Source of the DNA: Symsagittifera roscoffensis
Lineage: Eukaryota > Xenacoelomorpha > Acoela > Convolutidae
Assembly: GCF_963678635.1 (NCBI RefSeq)
Contig: NC_087062.1
Coordinates: forward strand, 12,074,670-12,138,669
DNA length: 64,000 nucleotides
Reading direction: 5' to 3'
The position numbers were made by a program, and so were the translations under genes. This document shows, piece by piece, positions 23,303 to 36,000 of the stretch (its first letter is position 1; every line of letters begins with the position of its first letter). The notes under the pieces were generated by a model. It was not told where the DNA came from. It did not search any database and saw only the letters and a list, made by a program, of their open reading frames with translations.

Positions 23303-23485
23303 TGAGTTGGTTTCGATGTTTGAGTCTCCCTCATTTTTTTCGAAAAATTCTGCAAGAACCTTGTTCAGCTTATAGTTTGAGCTACCAGGCAATGAGAGAA
23401 CCGGTCTCAATGGAACATTCAATGTATGCACCTTCGCCAACCCATAAACCCGTAAAACTAGGCAGACTGCACCCCCCCACCCCAC
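23303..23485 (-). mobile_element. Penelope-like element, RT upstream half
   Basis: On the - strand it reads VYGLAKVHTLNVPLRPVLS, then SSNYKLNKVLAEFF. This matches the Penelope RT motif YGLPKIHK-x-PLRPI-S-SP-Y-LAK-L. The frame runs to the LTR junction at 23303 and resumes beyond it. Upstream it is cut by a C-rich low-complexity run (23470-23500). Confidence 0.75.
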
Positions 23486-23536
23486 CCCACGCGCCAGTAA
23501 ACCCTATCCTTGTGTAGAGGATCTCACGTATTTGGT

Positions 23537-23604
23537 CTTTCGACTCTGGAACTATAGTTTTTGTGTCAGTTCCCTTCTTCTAAACTCGTCGCGCGTGTTG
23601 ATTG
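23537..23604 (+). repeat. Dispersed 68-bp repeat, copy B
   Basis: Same repeat as 20957-21024, here just outside the Penelope-like fragment. Confidence 0.7.
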
Positions 23605-23833
23605 GTCCGGAAACACCCGTTTTCGGTACCCTGAACCTCAAAAAATCAGGTAAATGTCGTTTTCTTGACAAACTCTCAGAAATTTATTACCTTGGTGGCA
23701 GTTGATCATTTTAATTTAAATGGAGGCATAATCATATAAGAGGGAGAAGAAGAAGCAGAAGATCCTAATTAACCAAAAATCTATCTTGTTATCATAAACA
23801 ACATTTAAAAATGGGAAAAAAGCTGCTGAGAAG

Positions 23834-25103
23834 TTACGCATATGTTTCGAGATATCTGTCTGGAAAAAAACCGTCTATATTTTTATGAGTAACCACAGAT
23901 GCTTGCGAGAGTCTTTTGCGGATTGTCGTTTGCACAAAACAAGAGACCTCTGGAATGAGTTTTTTCAGCAAGTGTTCAGACTGGGTTGGAATCTTCTCGA
24001 AAAAACAAGCATCTCTTGTTTGTAGAATGGTCTTCATCGTTTTGAAATCCTCCAAGATACCAAATGCACAGCTTTTCTCTGAACACTGTCCAACTTGTTC
24101 AGTTGTGCTTGACCCGCTCCACCCCAAACGCTCAAGCAATAGGTCAAAACAGACAGAACCAGCGACTTGTTTAGTAGTTCGAGTTCTTCTTTTTTCTCAG
24201 AACCTAGACATTTGATAGTATACAAGATTTAGAGGTTCCTTGAGGCGCGGTTTTCGAACTGACTCAACTAGAGTAGCAAAGTTGAGCTTAGGATCAAACG
24301 TCACACTTAAAATTTTCAGGCTGGGTTCCATCTGTTTTCCTATATCGATATCATCTGGTCTCCCATGGTAAATCATCATGAATTTAGTTTTATTTTTATT
24401 TAGGAGAATATTGTTCCTTTTACACCAATCGTTTTATTGTTTTACTATCTTCTCGATAATTTCTTTCAGATGTTCATCTACGGGTATGGTGCACAGCATA
24501 TTTTTACAGGCTTCCGTTAATAGTTTCAGGTAGCTGCAAAGCATCGTAGACAATGTTGAGGAGCACCGCCCCAAAACAGTTCCTTGTGGCACTCTGCAGT
24601 TGGTACTCATAATTCTTGATCTGTGGCGCCGATGTTCTACAAAATGTTGTCGGTTGTAGAGAAAGCTGGCTATGAAGTTGAGAAGATACGCGTCATAGCG
24701 CAAATCATGCATTGCCTTGATTACTCGATCGTGAGGCACCCTGTCTAAAACTTTAATAAGGTCCATTGAAATCAGCACAGTTGATTTTGATTTCATCGCA
24801 TCGTGGTCTCTACAAGTATTAAGCATCTGAACGAGAGCGTACTCTGTAGATGAGTTTTTTTCGAAAACCGAACTGATTTGTTCGCAGTTGGGAGTTATAC
24901 TTTTTTGATAAGAATGAATCGTAAACGAGTCTCTCAAAAACTCTACTGAGAGCAGTCGTGATTGACACGGGGCGGAACTGATCAGGTAGCTTTGGATTTG
25001 TGACTTTCGTAATTGGAATGACACGTGAGAATTTGAAAATATCCGGGAATGTCATGGTGGAAAGGTCCATGTTTAAATCACCGACCCAGCACGAGCTTAA
25101 CAA
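23834..25103 (-). mobile_element. 5'-truncated non-LTR retrotransposon (CR1/Jockey-like LINE), decayed
   Basis: On the - strand, RT begins near 25103 with FSRVIPITKVTNPKLPDQFR, the block that opens LINE RTs. STEYALVQML, then SMDLIKVLDRVPHDRV (palm) and CRVPQGTVLG follow. The catalytic YADD region near 24520 is not recognisable. The thumb and C-terminal region reads SLKILSVTFDPKLNFAT, then LTYCLSVWGGAGQAQLNKLD, and ends near 23834. Frames shift at several points. The missing endonuclease and abrupt start at the 5' side are typical of 5'-truncated LINE insertions. This family could supply the enzyme for the SINE-like tails further right, but I see no shared 3' tail here. Confidence 0.8.
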
Positions 25104-27049
25104 TCATCCGAAGAACATAGAGTGATAGGTAATACAAATGGTAGTCTAAAGCAGTATCCGATAATTCTTTTAATCAATCAGAATCCAGATCAAAAGCAAA
25201 CTTAGAAAATAAATAATTGTTACTTATTTATTTCCTTAGTTTGCTTTCTGTTTTTAATCCTGATTCCAAGCATTTTGACTGGAATACGTGTTGAAGGGAC
25301 TCCTGACTGTAACCTCGATTACTATGATACTTTTGACCTTCTGAATCCTGATTGGCCAACATAGCAGTTGTCTACTTTATGACCGGTATAAAAAAAAGGC
25401 TATCTCACTCCCTCTCAGCTTTTGCAAGTCATGCCTTCAATTGCGACTGCGCAACCCTTTCAGTTTCCGATTTATGCTGTTCTTAAGACTTTAAAATTTA
25501 TCAAAAAATTAAGGAAAAAGTTTTTAAATAAAATTTGAAATCCCAACCCTGTTAATGATTTCTCTCGATGGGCTCTCAGGGGTTGCAAATCTTGCACTCA
25601 ATTGTGACTGGGTGATCATTTAAATTTCCGAGCCATGCCGTTTTTTATAAGTTTTAAAAACTTTTTAGAAAACCTCGATGAAAAGCTTTCTTGATATGAA
25701 CATTAGTTATCAAAACATTAGTTCGAAAAACTGCACGGTCTGAATTTTTCCAACCTTACAACCAAACAAACCATTCATGCAGTCGGTTTTTCTATTAAAG
25801 GTAAACGTTATCACTTTTCAGGAGCAGCTTTTGCTGCAGTGGGATTGCTAGTCTAGTTAAGTTTTTACGATCATTGAAATATTGGCGGAACTTTGTATTC
25901 GGGTGTAGAAAAATTTTTTCTTGTTGTTTTCTACTCGAAACCATGAAACAGAAGCAGCCTACGGCGCAATAATAGTTATGCTTGCGATTAGCAAGCGTTT
26001 TCAATATGGAATATTTAGGTAAATTTGTTTATAAACGAGTTTAAGAGAATCACTTATGAGACGTGACCACCTCTACCTTGACAGAAGTTGTCAGCCCTAG
26101 AGAAGTGATCACCCTTCTATTCGAACTATTCGAAAGATGTTTTTCTTAAAATGTTGGCTGTAAATATACCAGTCCCAAATGGTACAAATTTTGACCCTTG
26201 AAAATGGGAAGGAAGTCTGTTTTCACGGGTGTTTTAGTTTTCGTTCCGAACATTCAAAATGGGGAAGAACTTTGTATTCAGGTGTTTAAATTTTTTTTCT
26301 TGTTTATTTTTCACCCAAATTCAGATATCACGACTAGTAAGCGGAATGGGGCGAGTGATATATCACTTTAAAGCTCCTTGCAGTCATGATGCGCTTAGCG
26401 CTTCCGTGACTATAAAAGTTTCAGAAGAAATTGAAAATATTGTGCCAAAAAATAAAATATTTGTTATATAAAGCTTTATTGTTTTTTCTTTATTTTCTGA
26501 AACAAATGATGTCGGTTATGTCTAATTCACTAAATTTCAACGCGTTTGTATAGTTCTCTCGGCGTTAAAATTTTTGAATGTGCTCGGAACTTGCTCGGAA
26601 TGTGCACAACAATCGGCTGTCCTTGTTTTTTGCTAAGATGTTTTTTTTTGCAAAAAAGGCTGGTTTTTGCAAATATAAGTATTGTTCAGCGAAAGGCAAC
26701 TGCCGTTTGGCTCTCGTCTTTAATTATGCTTTTGTGGGATTTGTTGAGGTTTCATCTTTAAATTGGGCTTTAATGCGACAAAATAAAAATTTTTTGATAT
26801 TACCATTATTTTTCTGAATTACGTTTCACCGCTATTCAGTGGATTTCAAGACACGTAATTTCTTCCAAAAATGAAGCAACACAACTCAATACATCATTAT
26901 AGTTTCTTTAGTATTTGTGGTCTTAGACATAGTTTGTTTGTTGTTTTCTTGTGACAAAGTCCATGAATCATGTTATACCATACGCAAATGATTTTCTCAA
27001 CAAGAAGTATCGCCAATTGTCATGTATTGTAATTTATAATAGTTTTCAG
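25104..27049. other. Non-coding DNA upstream of HGSNAT
   Basis: No gene is seen. 25420-25700 holds two copies of the diverged repeat theme of 16.6-20 kb. The frames at 25795-26004 (-) and 26546-26817 (+) have no family resemblance. Any HGSNAT promoter would lie near the right end. I see no certain TATA box. Confidence 0.5.
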
Positions 27050-27050
27050 T
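27040..27050 (+). promoter_or_regulatory. 3' splice site upstream of HGSNAT start (candidate trans-splice acceptor)
   Basis: AGTTTTCAG ends at 27049, 25 nt before the ATG at 27075. No 5' exon with a matching donor is apparent. Confidence 0.5.
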
Positions 27051-27074
27051 AATAAAAGGTGACTGAATTTCGAA

Positions 27075-30000
27075 ATGATGGTTATCAATTCACAGTTGCT
27101 TTTAATTTTTGTTACTTTTATTGCAACTTATTCGTGCGAGTACGTGGTTGAGGTTACTAGGCACTCAGCAAATATTGTGTACGATATCGCCTATCCAACT
27201 CCTGTTAACGATTTGAATCATTCTTACGTGCAAATGGAGGATCAAGCTCTGATGTTAATAGCTGTTTACACCACAGATTTTTCTATGGATTGCTATGTTC
27301 ATTACGTCTGTCGCGAATGCTTGCAAGTTAGAGTTTACTGTCCTTTAGAAAATCTTTGAGAGGTTGGCGGAAGTACAAATACCCGCTTATTTTTTTGACA
27401 GTGAGGGTTTGAAAAATAATTTAAGTTGGCATGATTTCCCAATATATAATTGCCTTCTATTCTAAAAGAAAAAACCAGAAAGAAAATGATATTTCGCTAA
27501 AATTCTAAGTAAGCCGAATAACTGTTTTTTCCATTGAATACTTACATTTTTTCTCAGTCATCTTCTGGTTTAGCCGGATGCTTTTGTTTGACTTTGCTCT
27601 TTTATGAAAGCTCAAAAGATTCCAGGTCCTCCCTATTTGGGCTCGCGGTAAAACGCGTGTCTTCAGATCCTTAAGGTGTGGAGTTAGTTCCGGCCGAACC
27701 TTGTTTTTTATGTATGGAATTATTTTTCCGGAAAAAATAAATGTAGACGATCGTTTTTCTGCTGATTTCTGCCAGCCTAGTTATGAGAGAACTGACGTTT
27801 ATTTTAATTTAAGCGTTTTTCAGCAAAACTGAAAGTCGTTCTGTAATTTGTAAATTTCCCAGTTCTGATTTTGTAATTACCTTTATTTAAGTTTTTTTTT
27901 TGCTTGAATGGTTTAATTTTGCGTTATATCGCCCTCATTTGAAGCGCAAAAATAGATTCTTATGCTTTTGAGTTTGTCAGGAGCGGTTTGGCATAAAAAT
28001 TTTCCGCTGTCAAATTTTGATTGCTTAATTTTTTTTGGCTCAACGGACATCGATGCAAGTGTTTTCGGCTTAGTTCACGCTCGGTGTACGATAATGAGTT
28101 GTGAATTAACGCTGGTTATTGTGTTTGTCTTCATGTATTCTCAAATTGAACATCTTTGGAGACAAACATGAAATTTCGTAGATTTTCTAATTTTTTTAAA
28201 TCAACTTTTTGAGCTAGTGGATTCAGTCTTATTTTCTATCCCATTACTTGCTATATTGTATCGCTATTGTTAGAAGTTCCACTTTGCGCCTGAGTCGAGC
28301 CATAATTACCTTTGCGATAAGCAAGGGTATTACAATCGGTTTTTTACCAGACTTTTTCTTGTCAAAAAAAAGTTTTCAGATACAAATTGATTTTTTGTCA
28401 GCTCTATTGATTTTGTCGGCTTACTTGTCGGGTGTTTCTTTCTTTAATGTTTTGGTCAATTTTTAAGTATTTATTTAAATTCTCGAATGGAGGATTTTCG
28501 ATTTATTTTTTAGATCTTAAATCGATTATTTTCAATTTGTTTGGTGTTGTTTGGGACAGCAATTTAAGGATAGTAACTTTAAGGATTTTTTTGCTGAAGA
28601 TTTTGAAAACAAATGAATTTTGGTTTTTTTTCATTTCCTTTACGGATCTTTTCTATTTTTCTCTGGTTTGTTTTTGTTGTGATTCAGCTCTCTTAACGTT
28701 GCGTATCAGTTTCATATTCGAACTTTAATGTAATTGCGTTAATTTTACAGCAAAGCTTGTGTTATAGTATGAACCATCTTTTTTTTCCAACCTAAGTCGC
28801 AAATATTGTTGCGATAAAATGTTTTCATTTTGAAAGTGTTCACTTTGATCAATAACCAGCTATTAAGTACAGCCAATGCTAAAGATATTAACACATAATA
28901 TTATTGTTCCAACTAACGGAATTTTTTTATATCATTCAAAAAGTATTGTTGTCTTGAGCTTAAATTTGGAAAGATAATTCACCTGTGATCATTTTTCATT
29001 AAGTTATGGTGGTTCAAAAATAGCCAATTTGGGACAATTAACGCGCGATATATTTCGCGCTGTTAACGCGTAAGCGGAGATTTAATCCGTCATAGAAATC
29101 GTTCCAAATTGGTTGAAGGAAGCTTATTTGCCATAATTGATTTGTTACTAGGAGCGAAATTTATCAATTTGTGGTAAATATGGCGTGGGGGGATGATTTT
29201 TACAAAAAATCTCAAATTTAAAATAAAAAGTTTTTTGTTTTTTTATTTCATATTATTTTTTCTTATTATTACTGCCTAATAGACTGCTCTATAAATTGAG
29301 GAATGTTAGTTGGTAAATTTCTTTTTTTTAAATTGACTGGTACTGATAATGCGTTATAATTGGCGTGCGTCACTTGAGAAATTTTGTAGACTCAATGTCT
29401 TAATGTAATTGCGTTAATTTTACAGCAAAGCTTGTGTTATAGTATGAACCATCTTTTTTTTCCAACCTAAGTCGCAAATATTGTTGCGATAAAATGTTTT
29501 CATTTTGAAAGTGTTCACTTTGATCAATAACCAGCTATTAAGTACAGCCAATGCTAAAGATATTAACACATAATATTATTGTTCCAACTAACGGAATTTT
29601 TTTATATCATTCAAAAAGTATTGTTGTCTTGAGCCTAAATTTGGAAAGATAATTCACCTGTGATCATTTTTCATTAAGTTATGGTGGTTCAAAAATAGCC
29701 AATTTGGGACAATTAACGCGCGATATATTTCGCGCTGTTAACGCGTAAGCGGAGATTTAATCCGTCATAGAAATCGTTCCAAATTGGTTGAAGGAAGCTT
29801 ATTTGCCATAATTGATTTGTTACTAGGAGCGAAATTTATCAATTTGTGGTAAATATGGCGTGGGGGGATGATTTTTACAAAAAATCTCAAATTTAAAATA
29901 AAAAGTTTTTTGTTTTTTTATTTCATATTATTTTTTCTTATTATTACTGCCTAATAGACTGCTCTATAAATTGAGGAATGTTAGTTGGTAAATTTCTTTT

Positions 30001-33000
30001 TTTAAATTGACTGGTACTGATAATGCGTTATAATTGGCGTGCGTCACTTGAGAAATTTTGTAGACTCAATGTCTTACTCATTCAGTTTTTCCCAGTAGCA
30101 TTATCGGTCATATTTTTGCTTGTGTATGCGAAGTGCAACTTCGCCTCTGTGTTTTATATGTCTTTAGAGTCGTTCAGAATTTCTGCAAGTTTGCATTCTT
30201 TCTAAAATTTGATCTCATTATATAGCAAATAACGGACATAATTTGTCTTATACATAGTTGTTTTTGTAGGATATGCAAATTGTTTAGTTGCAAGGTTTGA
30301 AGCAAAGTATTTGTTTACTTTTGGATCTCGGTGTTTTGACCAATTTTTTTTCTTATCGTTTATATATTGGTTGAGAAAGAATTGAATGGAGTTTGTGTTT
30401 ACCGAATACTCCTTATATTTTAGATAATTGATTTTGATAACAATTGCTTGAAAAATTTTCTGGACATTTTTTAGCCTGCGTTTTCTTTAACAGATTTAAT
30501 TTAGTTTTTCGTTTGAGACATTATCTTTTGATTTTTGGCATTTTATTTTATATCGCAAGTGATGCGAAGCTCAGCTTCGCCTCTGTGTTTATTTTTTCTT
30601 TACTGGCATGGGCGCTTTCCTTCTATCATTGTCTGAGCTGCAATATGTTACATAATTTTGTGTAAAGACAGCTTTGGGTTTTTTTCCTCATGTTTCCAAG
30701 TTTGAGAACAGGTGAAATCGTTTTTTGGATCTGTTTTTTTGCTAGTCCTCGATTTCAAAGTTAATAAAAATTTTTCTAATTAGCCCTAATGCTCTACATT
30801 AATTCGATCTATTTCAAAATTTGAAGAAAAAGATATGCCATTTAATTTCCATGAAAACGGAGCATTTTTGCCCCCTTTGTACACTTTTGAATTGAAGCCC
30901 ACTCAATGCTGCTTCTGTTTGTGATGCGTTGAAGACATGTACCTGTGTGCTATATAATATGGGCTTCTTAATCTCTAGGCGGTTGATTTGAATCACGTAC
31001 TATGCCATTTTTTTAGTTTTCAAAGTTTATTCTGTTTTCATGCCTTGTTCTTGTATCTGATTGAATGTTATTTTGTTGCTCGTGCTTGCGATGTGCAGAT
31101 TTGACCCTGTGTGTTTTCTTTCATCTTCTAATTTTTTATGTATGAGCTGTTATCTTCAAAATATATCTGTTGCAGATGGTTTGCTAGCTTGAAATTATGT
31201 CATTTTTGGCTACCTCCGAGCAGTGAAATTAATTAGGTCGGCTCAAATTGTACTTATAGTCGTACGACATTGTATGCTATCAATCTGCTCGAAGAATGTA
31301 AGTAGCTATGACGTAAGGTGTTTTTTGTTAGTCAAATTTGACTACGAGAAACAAACTGAACGTTAGACTAATTTGTACTCCGTCACTGGCATGATTATAG
31401 CAAATGTTAGATTTTTTAAAAAAATTCTATTTAAAGCTCAATTTCTTGACTTTTTTCCTCGCAATTAACTTTGCTCACTCGCAATTAACTTTTCCTCGCA
31501 ATTAACTTTGAATGGTCAAAACTGTTAAATTCTAGACATGCTCAATTTCTTGAAAATCTTTATGAAGTTAACTTCATTTTGGTAGTAAATGTGTTATCGG
31601 TTTCCCTCAGTAATTAGTTTTTCAAATAAAAAAGTTTATTAAATTAGGATTAGAGGTTTTCGTCCTAGTTTCCGTCGGTTCATTTTCCGTTTTTTTAAAA
31701 TTGAATTTATAGTATCTGCTACTGTTTTTTATCGGCTGATTTAATAAAGCATGGATTTTATTTTGATTTTAAAGTTTTTTTCCTTAACAGAAAGTTCTGT
31801 AATTTGTCAATTTACCAAGTCGGATTTTGAGTGGTTGTATGTTTACGCTGGCGATTTGTAAGCGTTATCAAACTGGAATAAAGACTTTTTTTCAGGTTAA
31901 CAACTTGTTTAACAGAATCACTTGTATCTTGATTCATAATGAATTCAAATTTTGTAGTGTTCTTGCACATTTAGCCTGGTGGTAACGAATACGCCTGGGA
32001 TGGCAAAGCCCGTTGGTTCGAATCTGACTAGGAACTGTTTTTTTTTTTTCAAAGTGAAAATCTTGCTTTCCCAAAAAATGTAGGCCTATAGTTTGTCTGC
32101 TTATGCTCTGTCGGCTTAGTTGAATTCGTAACCACGTCATAGAATTGATAGTTGAATTCGTCGCTCAGCCACATCGTAAATTTAATTTTTTTGTACGCAA
32201 TTTTCAATATACTTGCTCTCAGTGTTTTGAATTACTCTTGTAATTTTTGATTTTACTAGCCTTGACTTTGTATATTTTGCTGTTTTTGGATTTTTTTTCG
32301 CTTAAAAACTTTCGGGTTATATTTTACTTTAAATGATTTCGGCGTATGTTTTATCGGCTTAGTTACCTAATTTGTTGCATTTCAATGGAAGCATAAGTTT
32401 TATGTTTCATCCCGGATAGCACAAAATGCTAAAATTCTTAGAATAGAATTTATAATTCAAAGTTTTTCATGACAACAATTTTACGTTCTACGGGAAATTT
32501 TTTTAGTTTCTTCAGCTCAGTTGCCGCTGGTTAAGTTTAATTTGAGTTTTCAATAATTGCCGTCGATTGTGTTTATGGACGTGTTTTCCGCAATTAGAGT
32601 ATGATTCCAGACAACATTTTGATTTTTTTATGTGGTTTTTGAAGTGTTTTTTTTTTGACTTAGTGTTTTTCTTTTCCTCTCTGCTAGCTTTCACTGCTAT
32701 TTTTGTGTTGTATCGCAAGTGGTACGAAGCTACGCTTTGCCTCTTTGTTTTAAAAGTTTGTTTTTGTTTGAACGGTTTCGGCTTATGCTTAGACAACCCA
32801 TATTGCTTAGTTCTGAGGGCAAAAACAGTTTTTTTTTCACGACAATTACTTGCCGATTTTCAAAAAATTGGTACCAGCGAAAAGATCGGCTTCTATATTA
32901 TGTGTCATCGTATTTTTCTAGTCTTTTTATTTAGCTTACTCGATTTCAACGGTCATCGAAATTTACAACGAAGACTCATTTTCATGGATTTTTTTTCTCA

Positions 33001-36000
33001 GATTACCACGCTGAATCCGTGATTAAGGTTTCAATGAAAAGAGCAGGTAGCGGGAATCTCTTCTGCATAAGCCAATGTTTCCTATTGTTATTGGAAAAAG
33101 ATGTGGCCTCAAAACAGTAATTTTTCTAATTTTTTGAATTTTCGCTGTCAAAAATTTCGCTGCTAAATATGCGTTCGAAAAATCAATCGAAAAACAGGTG
33201 AGAGTTTTCATGCTGCATGTATCTACGCCCTGGATGAAGTTATGGCTTTTCGGATAAATTAAAATTTTTGACTGTTTTGTGGAAATTTGTTTTACTGTTC
33301 TGGTAAATTTTTGTGTGTCCTGCTAAATCTGAGATTGAGCACTCAGCCGAGGGAACAAGTTGCGAAACTTTTGGTGTAGAAGCTGCGAGTCCTTATTTTT
33401 TCATGAAAACTGTTATGAAATTGTGAGTTCAATCGAAAAACTGGTTATGGGAATCTTCCATGCATATATGGCTATGCGATTGTAGGTTCAATCAAAACAA
33501 CAGCCTGCGAAAATTTTCCCTGCAGAAGCAGGTATACTATATTTTCGTATACGTGTTTTCTTTTCTCAACCACTGTCCCACCAATTTCGAGGTTAATGAT
33601 TCAATTGGAAGAACATAGTGTAGAGATCTCCCCCGCTTAAATGGTTACACCAAATTTTTTTGTAGAAAAGCAGGTATGGTCATAAAAGTCAGTTTTCCGA
33701 AATTTCAATCGTTTTTGTTTCGAAATTTTTCCATTTCTTGAACACAACCCAGTCAATTTTTTGCCTTATTTGCCGCTCGGTACTCGATCCTACAATTTAT
33801 CTTTTCAAGCTTTTTCAATGTGTTTTTTTCAACGCTTTTTCAGTGTTTCGAAGCTCCGCTTTGCCTCTGTGTAGAAATTCTGAGAAGGAAAGAAAGGTAA
33901 TCGGAACACTGTGTGCTACTTGCTTAGCTTTCGGATGCAACTTATTATTACAAGCCGAAAAATGCAATGAGTTCAAAATTTTATCAGGAAAGTTTCAGGA
34001 ATTTTTGATTTTACCGTTTTATTAGTCTTTGAGATTTTTGCTTGAATCTTTTGGGTTTTTGCTTTTGGGGGGCGGATTTTCAAAAATTTTTCGAAAATTT
34101 TGACGACCTTTTTTTATTGATTTTCCGAGCTCTCCTAAAGCACTAAAAAGACGCTGTTTTGGCCCAATTACCTGCGCCGCTGGCAAATTTTTAAAAAGTC
34201 AAAAGAGCCGTTTTTGGGCACTTTTCAGAAAATATTGACAAAATTGCGTTTTTTTTGGCGCGCGCTTCCCCTCAAAATGAGTATATATTGGCGCCAAAGG
34301 CGCCTTTAGAAAAAATTTAGGGTCGATCTGCCAAAAATGGATTTCTTAAAAAGTACCAAGGAGTCGAATCCCATGGAAATCTGATTGCCCCGACCCTTGA
34401 AAGTGATGGAGGAACTTTCTCTTTGGGTGTTTTAGTTTTTTCTATGCAAAATCAGTTACCAAAAATAATCATTGGAATGATTCGAGCGGTATATCATATT
34501 AAATCTTTTATTCAAAGTCGTAATTCGAACGATATAACAAAACTATTCAAAACATTTTCTCAGTGTCGAGAAAAACAGGTTTGAAGTTTTTGATTTTGTC
34601 TGATATTGAGCGAATAAAGCGAGCTAGCAAGCTTATAGTAGGAGGATAAGCATAAGCTTTTATTTAAGCCGTGAAAATTTAGTTTTACTCCCAGTAATTT
34701 AGGTTTTTCAAAAAAAATTTAGTGTTTGCTCGGAAAGACAAAAAATCAGTTTTATTTGACATTTTTTCATTTTTGAAAAAAAAAGTGCTGTCGAATAAGT
34801 CTAATTTACCATAAATATCGATCATGCCTAATTTGTAGGTTTTTGTTCACATCCTTTTACCACATCACTCAAAAGACGACCCAATTTGAAGAAAGAAAAA
34901 CGAAATTTTTTTTTTAAAAGTTTTTATTGTTGTTTGAACTTTCTGTGCTACTTGCACAACTGCCGCATATCCTTGGTTTTTGCTTTCCTTTCATAATTTT
35001 TTCAATTGCGTACAATATAGTCGATTACACACTAACCAGTTGAACGAAACCGAGTTACGGCTCTTCTAAACTGTATGTCTATGTTTAGTGTTCGCCAACT
35101 TACTTGGGAAGTATGACAATCGGATACTACGTAAATTCGCGCTACAAATACGACTTTTTCTATAGTTGTACAGCGGCTAACGTCACGCGCTCCTGCAGCA
35201 TGTAAGGTCATATATTTGAATTAAGTTTGATTCAATTTCAAAAAGCAGTTTAATTGTCAACGTTTATCAATTTTCAGTGAAAACCAGCAGTTTGAAGCTG
35301 AATCATCTTATATGAGCCTAGCGAATTTCAACGATACAGCTTTTGAATGCTTTTCATTGTTCAAAACAAGTGGGCCTAAGGAAATCAAAACTTATCTTGG
35401 TAAGGCTCGCCGCAAAAAGTATTTGATGAACTTTGGTTGGTTATATTTATGTACAAAAGTGCTATTTCAGGTCTGATTTTTGGTTCTTTTTATACCATTG
35501 TTTTGCTGTTTCTCTTTCTGACGTTCAGACATTTCCACCGCAATGGATCTCTTTTCGTATTCTTCCCATCGTTTGAAACTCGCCAAGCAGCTGCGGTAAG
35601 TTTTGTTTTTTAATTTCTAATGAATGCTGGTTTGGTCATATTTTCATGACACGGTGTTCAATCAGTACTCAAAATAATTTTTATTTGGTTCTTACGAGTA
35701 AAACTGTAAAAAGATCTATTGAAGAGTACTTTTTCTGGGATTTAATTTCAGTGGTTTTAAAATTGCCCTAGTTCCTTCATGTAAATTTTACTCACGGCTT
35801 ACGTCATCTTTACGCTACGAGCAGATCAAATTTAGTAGAGTCAGTGACCACTAAATTAAATTTTATGTTGCAGCATGGCAGGTTTTTGAGAGTTCTAACA
35901 ACTTGCAAAAAAAATCATAGAATCTGAATCAATGGTGTTTAGGATCTGGGACATGCAGATGTGGAGCGTATATCGTTCGTGTCGTCTTTCTCCTCAGAGC

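Noticed and set aside
32567-33022. 151-residue T-rich + strand open frame
   Set aside because: Inside HGSNAT intron 1, overlaps a hairpin-tail repeat, Phe/Leu-rich from T runs, no homology or splice context.
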